Shown: piece by piece, positions 1 through 7,106 of the stretch
Numbering within the stretch: the stretch's first letter is position 1
Layout: every line of letters starts with the position of its first letter
Origin: PCC-6802 sp031388585
GTDB taxonomy: Bacteria; Cyanobacteriota; Cyanobacteriia; Pseudanabaenales; Pseudanabaenaceae
Reading direction: 5' to 3'
DNA: 14,572 nt
NCBI GenBank assembly: GCA_031388585.1
Contig: JANMRU010000443.1
Span: 1-14,572 of the forward strand
Made by a program: the position numbers and the translations under genes
The notes under the pieces: generated by a model
What the model was told of the DNA's origin: nothing
The model's database searches: none
What the model saw: only the letters and a program-made list of their open reading frames with translations

Positions 1-176
1 TTATGACTGTTTTTACTACTCTTAGCCTTCTGATTCTCCAGTTCTTCTATTCGTTGTATTAATTTCTCTACCTGCTTGCCCTGCTCTTTCACAATACCCT
101 CTATCAGTAACACTACTGCCTCAAACCCTTCCTGGTATGCTTTTTCTATCGCTTCTCGCCTAATAATTCCTGGCAT
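1..176 (-). CDS. IS66-type transposase, N-terminal part (partial, runs off left edge)
   Basis: An open frame starts at the ATG at 176 and stays open to the left edge, giving 58 residues. It begins MPGIIRREAIEKAYQEGF, continues as a helical, charged stretch, and ends KAKSSKNSH. A leucine/glutamate-rich coiled segment followed by a K-SSKNS-(K/H) motif is typical of the N-terminal (DUF6444-like) region of IS66-family transposases. There it precedes a PPSSDG motif, which would lie outside the window. The zinc-finger and DDE core are not visible, so the family call rests on this short segment. It diverges from the ISAzo13 transposase across 76 bases. The codons are AT-rich and there is no HIP1 site. 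Whether the element is intact cannot be judged. Confidence 0.55.
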   Translation of the reverse strand, partial: MPGIIRREAIEKAYQEGFEAVVLLIEGIVKEQGKQVEKLIQRIEELENQKAKSSKNSH

Positions 177-252
177 CTCTTTTTGTTTTACTTATCTATC
201 CTTACTTCCTTTTGTTATTTTATTCTGTATCTTTTGATCCTGAGTAGTTACG

Positions 253-1460
253 TTGAATCAGTATATGTTGACAGAAGAAGTGAAAGCAACATTCAAAGAT
301 GCAGCCAAAAAGCTGACAGGTTATCGAAAAAGAGACTTCATGGCAAAAGTCACAGAAGACTACTTTAATGGCTCAGCACGTAAAGCGGAAACAGTTTTGG
401 GCTGGAAGCGTAATGGGGTGCAAACGGGACTACATGAGCGCAGAACAGGGATAATATGTGTAGACAATTATCGAGCAAGAGGTCGTTATAAGAGCGAAGA
501 AATCCTACCGAATTTAGAGGCAGACATTCGGTCATTAGTGGATAATGAGTCCCAAGCCGACCCGAAAATGAAATCCACCTTTTTGTATGCGAAAGTTAGT
601 GCCAGAGAAGTGCGGGAAGCTTTACTAACAGAGAAAGGCTATGAAGAGGATCAATTTGTAACAAGACAGACTATAGGCGTGGTCTTGAATCGTTTGGGCT
701 ACCGCCTAAAAAAACACAAAAAACAAAACCGTTAAAAAAGATTCCTGAAACTGATGCCATTTTTGAGAATGTGCATAAAGCCAATCAAGCTTCTGACCAG
801 AATATCAAATCTCTAAGGGTATCAATAGACAGCAAAGCAAAAGTCAAAATTGGTAATCTGAGTCGAAATGGTAAATCTCGCACTATAGAAGCAAAAAAGG
901 CGGACGACCACGATACTGTATGGTCATCGGTATTAGTGCCATTTGGTATTCTGAATTTAGATACAGATAAGCTATCAATTTATTTCGGTAGTTCAGCAGA
1001 AACAAGTGATTTTATTGTTGACTGTCTCACAAAATGGTGGAACGAGAACAAAGATAGTTACGCTCATATTGAGGAATTACTAATTGATCTTGATGGCGGC
1101 TCTGCCACGCGCAGTAATAGGACTCAATTTATTAAACGCATAGTTAAACTGGCTAAAAAGATTGGTATAAAAATTCGATTAATTTACTATCCGCCATATC
1201 ACAGCAAGTACAATCCAATTGAAAGGTGTTGGGCAGCGCTGGAGAACTATTGGAATTGCGCGATTTTAGATTCAGTTAAAGCCGCAGTCAAATGGGCAGC
1301 TAATATGTCATGGAAGGGAATTAAGCCAATTGTACATCTGATTACGGCAACCTATGAGAAGAAAATAAAGGTTTCTGCTGAACAGTTAATTCAGTATAAA
1401 GCTTTTTGGTTTCCTTCAGAGAACTTGCCAAAATGGGATGTTACCATTGTCCCTCTTTAG
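253..1460 (+). CDS. ISAzo13-family transposase, split in two frames (253-735, then 708/771-1460)
   Basis: Two adjacent frames together give a complete ISAzo13-type (Rhodopirellula-transposase DDE) protein of about 402 residues, the usual family length. The first frame (253-735) carries the N-terminal region with RRTGIICVDN and NRLGYR, then ends at TAA 733-735. The second frame, shifted by -1, resumes as KTKPLKKIPETDAIFENVHK from about 723 and runs to TAG 1458-1460. It contains YYPPYHSKYNPIERCW and ends near LPKWDVTI. Candidate DDE residues are the Asp codon at 828-830, the Asp at 1092-1094 and the Glu at 1221-1223. The shift falls in or near the A7 run at 708-714, so this is either a pseudogene or a product of -1 slippage. 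The motif usually written DNGP after the second Asp is altered to DGGSA. No convincing terminal inverted repeats were found. Confidence 0.85.
708..714 (+). other. A7 run, candidate -1 slippery site inside the transposase
   Basis: In the upstream frame this reads A AAA AAA, between the CTA codon at 706-708 and CAC at 715-717. Moving back one base here changes the reading to AAA AAA ACA CAA and enters the frame that encodes the rest of the transposase. A_AAA_AAA is a permissible heptamer for -1 ribosomal slippage, and A runs also favour RNA-polymerase slippage. No strong stimulatory hairpin is visible just downstream and no obvious internal Shine-Dalgarno upstream, so ordinary frameshift decay is equally possible. 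Confidence 0.4.
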
Positions 1461-1464
1461 AGGG
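1451..1464 (+). terminator. Hairpin across the transposase stop codon
   Basis: CCCTCT (1451-1456), loop TT, AGAGGG (1459-1464) form a perfect 6-bp stem that includes the TAG stop. It is followed by a T-rich tail (tactttatttta). This resembles a short intrinsic terminator for the IS transcript. The T tract is interrupted, so efficiency is uncertain. Confidence 0.4.
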
Positions 1465-1523
1465 TACTTTATTTTACTGCATATTCCTTAATAGAGGTTT
1501 GAACATAGTTACAAGTGTACGTT

Positions 1524-1569
1524 CGTTGGGCATTACCGTTTTCTGCGAACAAAATTGATGCGCCCAACG
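1524..1569. repeat. Short inverted repeat CGTTGGGC / GCCCAACG
   Basis: CGTTGGGC at 1524-1531 is mirrored by GCCCAACG at 1562-1569, separated by about 30 bases. The arms also match the integron core consensus forms GTTRRRY and RYYYAAC, but in the outward order (GTTRRRY first) and not as a complete attC. It lies in the gene-poor stretch 1461-1776, where no coding frame is convincing. Confidence 0.35.
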
Positions 1570-1649
1570 CTGTGGAGGAAATCAAGAAATGTCTTCTTCT
1601 CATTATTTTGGCTCAAGAATGGACTGGCGGAGCTAAGCTAAATGATTCT

Positions 1650-1735
1650 GCCTAACGGTGAAGTGCAGCGGCGGCAGACCATCTTGAACTCAACACCAGT
1701 AGCTCTCAACCGTCCCCTGCCACGCTGTGTTAGCT
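1650..1735 (-). other. attC-like (integron cassette recombination) imperfect palindrome
   Basis: Read on the minus strand, the site starts with AGCTAAC (1735-1729), then CAGCGTGGCAG (1727-1717). After a roughly 39-base loop region comes CTGCCGCCGCTG (1677-1666), and the site ends with GTTAGGC (1656-1650), which matches the GTTRRRY core exactly. CAGCG-TGGCAG pairs with CTGCCGCCGCTG leaving one extrahelical base, and CTAAC pairs with GTTAG; both are features of folded attC sites. The spacers between the outer and inner boxes are unequal (1 versus 9 bases), which is atypical. It sits 41 bases after the toxin stop in the orientation of a cassette's own attC. No integrase gene is in the window. 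Confidence 0.4.
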
Positions 1736-1776
1736 GGCTTTCTCCACAGACCATCTCGGCTTATCCTTTACTAATA

Positions 1777-2265
1777 TTAAGGCTCTTGGGCAAGGGCTAA
1801 GATACGCTGATATAGCTGAGGGCTGACGCGAAAACCAGCCTGGTTGATCAAGGCATCCATAACGGGTTGAACTTGAGGGATGAGGCTTCTTTGTTTAGCC
1901 ACAAGCAGAATACCCAGAATACCAATGATAGACAGTCCCAGCCGAATAGCCTCTTGTCGCCCCAATCGTTCATCAATGAGTAGGTCGTCGGCTTGTAGCT
2001 CAAGTGCTAGTGCAATGGCATTGGCTTCTCCGGCATCCAGTCCTCGGTCTTGTTTCAATTGGTTGGCGAGTTGGGGGTTGGTAAGGGGTTGCGTTTGAAT
2101 CCAGCACAGTTGAAGAATGGCTGAAATGATTGTATTGCTGGCGGCTGCCAGTTCGCTGGCAACCGCGTCAGGAATGATCACCGTTTCGTAGATAGCTTCT
2201 AGCAGCCAGAGATGATTGACAAGGGCAAGATTGGAAAGGGCAGAGGTATCGCTGACAACAATCAT
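1777..2265 (-). CDS. PIN-domain toxin of DUF3368 type
   Basis: This 162-residue protein has the layout of the DUF3368 branch of PIN-domain RNases, the toxin partner of UPF0175 antitoxins. The acidic residues expected to bind metal are visible: D6 in VVSDTSALSNL, D77/E80 in GLDAGEANAIAL, and D94/D98 in ADDLLIDERLGRQEA. The middle carries the conserved run ...AIRLGLSIIGILGILLVAK. The predicted role is RNA cleavage when freed from the antitoxin; the target RNA is not predictable. Its ATG overlaps the antitoxin stop by four bases (ATGA), so the pair is translationally coupled. It appears full length. The attC-like palindrome lies immediately downstream. Confidence 0.85.
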   Translation of the reverse strand: MIVVSDTSALSNLALVNHLWLLEAIYETVIIPDAVASELAAASNTIISAILQLCWIQTQPLTNPQLANQLKQDRGLDAGEANAIALALELQADDLLIDERLGRQEAIRLGLSIIGILGILLVAKQRSLIPQVQPVMDALINQAGFRVSPQLYQRILALAQEP

Positions 2266-2501
2266 AGCCAGCCCCGATCGCGCAGATGCTGAACATCCTG
2301 TTCAAGGTCTTCCACATCGTAGTGAACACAAATGCCGCGATTTGCTAGTAGTTTTTGAAAGTCCATGATGTAAATTCCGGCAATTTTGCTGGCTCTGCCA
2401 AGACTGATATGGTTTTGCTGGAAGAGCGCGATCGCCACTTCTCGGCGCAGGTCGGATTCTGTAAGGGCTAGGTTGTCAGGCAGTTCAATAGTAATTTGCA
2501 T
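2262..2501 (-). CDS. UPF0175-family antitoxin
   Basis: This 79-residue protein begins MQITIELPDNLALTESDLRRE and continues with a short helix-turn-helix-like segment, SLGRASKIAGIYIMDFQKLL. It ends with an acidic region that includes VEDLEQDVQHLRDRGWL. This is the UPF0175 pattern; members typically neutralise DUF3368 PIN toxins and may autorepress their operon. A GGAG Shine-Dalgarno lies about 13 bases upstream of the ATG. The start is only 29 bases after the stop of the STAND gene on the same strand, so read-through from the defence operon is likely. No separate promoter is obvious in that gap, although one could lie inside the STAND coding region. Confidence 0.85.
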   Translation of the reverse strand: MQITIELPDNLALTESDLRREVAIALFQQNHISLGRASKIAGIYIMDFQKLLANRGICVHYDVEDLEQDVQHLRDRGWL

Positions 2502-2530
2502 GGTTTTGAGTCCGCTCCGTTCAATAATTG

Positions 2531-5500
2531 TTATTTCCCATCTTCGCTGACGCCTTCAAGAAATGCGATCGCCATTTTGCCCCACAGATTGTCTTCAGTG
2601 AAGTGTTCGCCCAATTTGAAGGTGGCTTTTTTGCCGCCGTTCCAAAGTTGTTTGAGAGTAAGGAAGTTTTGCCACCGCTGTCGATCTTGGGTTTCGATGA
2701 GTTTTGCCTCGACTTCAATAATCTGAGGAATAGTGGTGGTGTCTGCTAAGGTGGGGTATTTCTGCTGAAGTTGCTGAATAAATTGCTGGTAGTCGGTGAG
2801 CAAAATCTCAAAGGTTTGCTCTGAAGAACTGGTGTGCTGAGTAAACTCTACTTTGCTGCCTTCAGCCGCATAGTTCACGCCAATGGTTGCGTATTGCTGA
2901 TTGAAGATAGGGGCTTTGGTCATAATGGTTAACCTCTCCAGGGGTTGTATGGTTATAGCGTTTGGATCGATGGTTTGGCTGACAGGGTAATCGGCTTGCT
3001 GCGCCGCTTGATGAGCTTGCCAGATTTCGTAGTTGTAGTATTTGCAGCGATTCTGAATATAGACAATTGCTGCGCTCAACGCCTCTGAATAATCTTGTTC
3101 AGATGCTATTTTTAAAGATTTTATTAAGGTAAGAAGTAAATCTCCTCCAGCAGTCTCACCTAAAGCTTTAATTCTTTGCAGCTCTAACCAGGATGAGGAT
3201 GATTGCTGAGAATCATAATTAGCTTTGAGTAAAAATTGCGCAGCAAGAGAGTGCTTAGTATCACCCAATGCTTTCAATGCTGCTTCGACAGTTTCACCTC
3301 TATTTCCAAGAAGGATTATTCCAAGCACCTCAACTGCTAGTGATCCACCAATTTTCCCTAGAGCTTTAATTATATAATCAATAAAAGTCCTGTCATTAGG
3401 ATAATTTGTCATCGCCTGAATGAGTGCTTGGACAGAATCTTTGTGGGCAATTTCTCCTAATGCTTTTGCCGCAAGTCGTCGAACTTCTATTTCATCATTT
3501 AGCGCTTGATGTAGAACAGGTAAAAAGGTAGACTCAGCCATTTTTTCAATAACTCTTATTGAAGCAAGTCTCACATTAAAACTTGAATCATTTGCCATTT
3601 TGATAAGTATGTTTGAAGCTTCTTTTTTGCTGATTAAATCAGAATAATCTTGAAGTCTTTCAACTGCTAGAACACGCAAATCAGGAGTTGAGTTTTTCAT
3701 TATCTTTTGAAATACATTGACCACTCGATTTTGGTAAGAGGATCTAAGATAGTTTTGCAGTTCTTTGAATGCAATTTGTCGTACAAAAGAATCTGGATCG
3801 CTTATAAAGTTAATGAGTAAATTAACAACTGACTCTTCATAAAGTGAGCCTTGATAATTTCTTAGTTCTCCTGCCACAAATTGCCGTACTTGAGGTATTT
3901 CATTGTTTACAGCATGTTCTAATGTATGAAAGTCGAGAGTGAGGTCTGTGTAACTTAAGTTATTAGGCTGATCAAAGTCAAAGTCATCGTCAACTACTAT
4001 TTCACGAAACAAATATGGCTTCTCTTCGTCTCCAAAAATCTCCCAAAGAGAAGTTTGACGTCTAATGTCAACATATGGAGTTTCCTTTGGTACTCGGTTT
4101 TTCCACTGCTTAAGTGTAGAACCAGCAAGCTCAGTGCCAATTTTTCCCAAAGAATTGGCTACCATACCACGCACAGTTTCGCTCTCATCATAAGTTGCAT
4201 CGCAAAGTTCACTAATAGCCGCGTCATTCACAATCCTTCCAAAGGCAAATACAGCTTTTGTTCGTATGTCAGGGTTCTTATTAGCCATGAAGAATTTTAA
4301 GGAATCTATGGCATGTTCAGACCTCGTCTCTCCCAAAAGCTCAGCCTTCAACCAATCTGGTACTTTCAAATCCTCCACAAACTCAACGGTTTGCGCTTGA
4401 AACGTAGGCTTTACTTCCCCTGCCAACCTTGCCCCTAGCATTAAGTCCACCTCATCCATTGCCAGCTTCACCACTCGCAATGCTTGGATTTCTTCATCTA
4501 CTAGCGCCAACATCAGGGCAAATGGTTCTGTCCACTTCAGGTAGTTGAGGTAGTCTTGCTTTAGTTGGTCATCGGTCAGGGTTGGCAGTTGCCCTAAGAG
4601 CCATTCCGCTGCGTAATATTCCTGAATCAGTTGGTGGCGAAACTCGATTTGGTCAACACTGCGGTTTTGCAACAGATGATATTTGAGCAAATCATCCAAA
4701 ATATCTCGAACTGGAAACTGCTCATGGGGAAAGACTTTTCCGAGTTCCCTTTCCGCTTCATCTCGGTGCATCGCCACTCGAAAATCAGCTGGGGTTCCTC
4801 CCTGCATCATGATGGATGCGATCACCATCAGGGCTTTCTTCCAAAGACGGCGATCGCTTAGGGGGCTAACATCGCCTTTCAGCAGTGTGACCTCATGCTT
4901 TCGCACACTACTTGCTTCATACATTTTGCTAAAGGATTGAAAAACTCCTCCTAAATTTGAGGGCAATTGGTTGTCAGGAGCCTGCTGAAACACTTCGCAT
5001 AACATCCACAGCAACAACGGCGTTTGCCCAAACTCTCGCAACTGCTCCTTGAGTTGCCGCAGCATCGCCTCTGTCTGCCCTGGAATATAGGCTCGGATGA
5101 ATGCCTGCATCTGTTCTTCTGTCAGCGGTTGCATCTCCAGCTTGCGCGCAATCCCCACATCACCACCCAAGCTCAAATCCCGTGTGGTGAAGATCATCGG
5201 TAAGTTGAGATGGTTGCGTCGGAAATCCATCAGTTGCGATCGCGCATCCTCCGATGGCAACTCATTCACCCCATCAAATAGAATCAGCGATTGGGTCAGC
5301 ACGCTCCCTAGTTGCTCGGTTGTGACGAAGGGTTCATGCCGTTTCACGGCATTGAGAATAAGTTGGGCAATCGAGCCTTGCCAATAGCGCAATTCCACCA
5401 AAACTGGAATCCGGTTTAGCTCCTCTCTCCCAGCATTGGAAGAGGAGTTGGGGGTAAGAGTTGCCTCTTCCAACATCAACCGTGCCAATGCCGTAGACTT

Positions 5501-6424
5501 GCCCGAACCCGGTCGCCCAACCAACAACACATGGCCTGGCTTTTCCCCCAGAGCGTACTTCCGCAACCCGTCCAATACCGAAAATCGCTCAACCTTTTCT
5601 TGCTGCAGTTGATCTTGCTCCTGCTTCACCGTTTGCACCATCAACCCAAAGTCAAAGATTTGGGCTGGTTCCTGTGCTTTTCGTAGCTTGCCTTCCGCAT
5701 CCGTCAGCGTGTAATACTGCCACCACTTTTCATAGGTTTTAATGATGGATTCCCGGTACAGTCGAAAATCAATTTCAGGGGTACTATGGCCAGGATGGGG
5801 TAGATTTGCAATGCCTTGCAACCAGCGCCGATCGCCCCTATGAAACGCCTGCTGAAGTTCCCTCAACTGGGGAAACTGCTCCAAAATCACACGAGTCGGA
5901 ATCGCACCACCGCCCAAATCAAAACCAGCCGCACGGGTTTCCTTGACCATGCCGCAAACCTTGCCTGACTTGAGATTCAGCAATGCAGCACCGCTGATGC
6001 CCTTTTCAATTTGCGCGCCTTGAAGTTTGAGCAAGGGTGGCGTGTCTCCCGTCAACCCTTCATTGACTGGACGCACGGGGGCGGCATTAGTGTAAGACTC
6101 TAAATAACCGTAGCTATAAAGTGCTTGACCGACAGCGACTGGCTCCTCATCCAAGAAAACGCAGGGATGATCAGGCAACGGCTCAGATAGTTCAACGAGA
6201 GCCAGGTCAAGCGTTTTACCATCGTCTTCTTTCGCCTTCACGATCGCCGACAGAGGCTGCTGCCACACTGGATAAGAAACAGTGACCTGCAAATCAGCCG
6301 CTTTCCGCACCACATGAGCACAGGTCAAAATCAACCCCGGAGCCACAAAAAAGCCCGTCCCCCAACCACTAGGGATGGTGATCTTGACCGTACACTGTTG
6401 CAGCAGATCCTCTAACGGGGTCAA
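2531..6424 (-). CDS. Trypsin-like protease-NACHT-HEAT STAND protein (candidate antiphage/conflict effector)
   Basis: A 1297-residue multidomain protein. Residues 1 to about 190 are a trypsin-like serine protease with an apparently intact triad: H37 (LTCAHVV), D73 (KTLDLALVEL), S144 (EKGISGAAL). Residues about 290-610 are a NACHT NTPase: Walker A GRPGSGKST at 303-311, Walker B LILFDGVNEL at 380-389, a sensor-like IFTTRD at 411-416, and the C-terminal RHQLIQEYYAAEWLL at 596-610. Residues about 700-1130 are HEAT-like helical repeats. Residues 1168-1297 form a separate domain ending GGKKATFKLGEHF...GKMAIAFLEGV. The start is TTG at 6424-6422 with AGGAG seven bases upstream; no better start exists. 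The expected role, inferred from bacterial STAND/NACHT families, is ligand sensing by the HEAT region, ATP-driven assembly and protease activation. It lies 21 bases after the Trypco1 gene. The HEAT part is markedly more AT-rich than the protease-NACHT part. No signal peptide or membrane segment is evident. Confidence 0.85.
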   Translation of the reverse strand: MTPLEDLLQQCTVKITIPSGWGTGFFVAPGLILTCAHVVRKAADLQVTVSYPVWQQPLSAIVKAKEDDGKTLDLALVELSEPLPDHPCVFLDEEPVAVGQALYSYGYLESYTNAAPVRPVNEGLTGDTPPLLKLQGAQIEKGISGAALLNLKSGKVCGMVKETRAAGFDLGGGAIPTRVILEQFPQLRELQQAFHRGDRRWLQGIANLPHPGHSTPEIDFRLYRESIIKTYEKWWQYYTLTDAEGKLRKAQEPAQIFDFGLMVQTVKQEQDQLQQEKVERFSVLDGLRKYALGEKPGHVLLVGRPGSGKSTALARLMLEEATLTPNSSSNAGREELNRIPVLVELRYWQGSIAQLILNAVKRHEPFVTTEQLGSVLTQSLILFDGVNELPSEDARSQLMDFRRNHLNLPMIFTTRDLSLGGDVGIARKLEMQPLTEEQMQAFIRAYIPGQTEAMLRQLKEQLREFGQTPLLLWMLCEVFQQAPDNQLPSNLGGVFQSFSKMYEASSVRKHEVTLLKGDVSPLSDRRLWKKALMVIASIMMQGGTPADFRVAMHRDEAERELGKVFPHEQFPVRDILDDLLKYHLLQNRSVDQIEFRHQLIQEYYAAEWLLGQLPTLTDDQLKQDYLNYLKWTEPFALMLALVDEEIQALRVVKLAMDEVDLMLGARLAGEVKPTFQAQTVEFVEDLKVPDWLKAELLGETRSEHAIDSLKFFMANKNPDIRTKAVFAFGRIVNDAAISELCDATYDESETVRGMVANSLGKIGTELAGSTLKQWKNRVPKETPYVDIRRQTSLWEIFGDEEKPYLFREIVVDDDFDFDQPNNLSYTDLTLDFHTLEHAVNNEIPQVRQFVAGELRNYQGSLYEESVVNLLINFISDPDSFVRQIAFKELQNYLRSSYQNRVVNVFQKIMKNSTPDLRVLAVERLQDYSDLISKKEASNILIKMANDSSFNVRLASIRVIEKMAESTFLPVLHQALNDEIEVRRLAAKALGEIAHKDSVQALIQAMTNYPNDRTFIDYIIKALGKIGGSLAVEVLGIILLGNRGETVEAALKALGDTKHSLAAQFLLKANYDSQQSSSSWLELQRIKALGETAGGDLLLTLIKSLKIASEQDYSEALSAAIVYIQNRCKYYNYEIWQAHQAAQQADYPVSQTIDPNAITIQPLERLTIMTKAPIFNQQYATIGVNYAAEGSKVEFTQHTSSSEQTFEILLTDYQQFIQQLQQKYPTLADTTTIPQIIEVEAKLIETQDRQRWQNFLTLKQLWNGGKKATFKLGEHFTEDNLWGKMAIAFLEGVSEDGK
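2921..2938 (-). promoter_or_regulatory. Internal Shine-Dalgarno and ATG before the C-terminal domain of the STAND gene
   Basis: On the minus strand GGAGAGG is followed, after 10 bases, by an in-frame ATG (2923-2921). This is residue M1168, and the product from here would be a 130-residue protein starting MTKAPIFNQQ. The site lies exactly where the HEAT repeats and a linker end and the last domain begins. It could allow independent synthesis of that domain, or be a relic of a gene fusion. Confidence 0.45.
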
Positions 6425-6445
6425 GGCTTACTCCTTTGTTGGTGC

Positions 6446-6748
6446 TTACCACTCCAGTGTAATCTCTAAATTTCCTTTGCCAGAACCCTTTACAATCACT
6501 GCCGTCAGTTGCCCCGACTCAACCGCCAATTCCATGCCAAACTTCACCGTCGCCTTATTAGGTTTCACCTTCTGGATTGGAGCGGCGATCATCTGCACTA
6601 ATCCCTCGATCGCGTCGGCAACAGGTTGAAACTGCTTCACATCAAACCCAACATCCTCTCGTCCCGTACTGGCAACTTCGACTTTGACGACAGCCCCATT
6701 GGGAAGCTGAACCGGAACGGTATCACCACGAAATTCTGCAAAAGTCAT
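6446..6748 (-). CDS. Trypco1 (trypsin-co-occurring domain 1, CU044_2847-like) small protein
   Basis: This 100-residue protein starts with a beta-rich segment (VPVQLPNGAVVKVEV). A helix follows around FQPVADAIEGLVQMIAAPIQKVKPNKATVKFGMEL, and the protein ends in GKGNLEITLEW. The pattern 'helix, V-FG-E-A---G---A--V-----NLEITL-W' matches the Trypco1 family, whose name reflects its genomic link to trypsin-like protease conflict proteins. That link is seen here: the protease-NACHT-HEAT gene follows after 21 bases. The biochemical role of the family is not established; it may scaffold, hold inactive, or be a substrate of the protease. An AGGAA Shine-Dalgarno lies about 11 bases before the ATG. It is the first gene of the presumed four-gene operon. 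Confidence 0.8.
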   Translation of the reverse strand: MTFAEFRGDTVPVQLPNGAVVKVEVASTGREDVGFDVKQFQPVADAIEGLVQMIAAPIQKVKPNKATVKFGMELAVESGQLTAVIVKGSGKGNLEITLEW

Positions 6749-7106
6749 TATTAATTTATTTCCTGGACTGAATAAATAGCTTAGACGAACATCCTGCTGA
6801 TCTTAACTCTTCGCTGCGATCATTCTCCTGAAAGCACCCTGGGCGATCTCTTCGTAAAGGTTTTTGTACTGACTGATAACCTTCAGGGACGAGTGAAAGA
6901 ATTCTGTGCGGAGCCAGCTAACTTTCGTTTCATGATCATCAGTTCTCCTATGATTAATTTGCGGCGCAATTTTGGGGATAGTACAAGTCGCATTGTGCCA
7001 TAACCAGCCAAAAGTTCGTCGCAAAGATTAAGCTAGAGTTACTAGCAAATTTATAGAAGATCTAAACGCCAACTGCCAACTCTAGATGGCGGTAAGCTCA
7101 TACAGT
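6749..7106. other. Divergent intergenic region between the defence operon and rnz
   Basis: About 358 bases without a recognisable gene. It must hold the promoters of the minus-strand Trypco1 operon and of rnz. A 73-codon open frame on the minus strand (7024-6803) starts MRRTFGWLWHNATC and ends FRRMIAAKS; I recognise no family in it, and it may be chance. An AT-rich stretch just upstream of the Trypco1 ATG (6749-6780) fits a leader region. No clear -35/-10 pair or terminator was identified. Confidence 0.4.

Noticed and set aside
195..1490. Similar AT-rich strings (ttattttattctgtat and tttattttactgcatat) on both sides of the ISAzo13 gene as IS ends.
   Set aside because: They are in direct, not inverted, orientation and are low-complexity; true IS termini could not be defined.
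2496..5387. Several plus-strand open frames antisense to the STAND gene.
   Set aside because: They lack recognisable domains and follow from the coding bias of the strongly supported minus-strand gene.
6911..6920. A second copy of GCCAGCTAAC, the sequence at the outer end of the attC-like site.
   Set aside because: No pairing arms or GTTAGGC core are found around it, so it does not form another attC-like structure.
6803..7024. A 73-codon minus-strand open frame in the intergenic region.
   Set aside because: No recognisable family, composition not clearly coding, and it would occupy the region needed for divergent promoters; kept only as a note in the intergenic entry.
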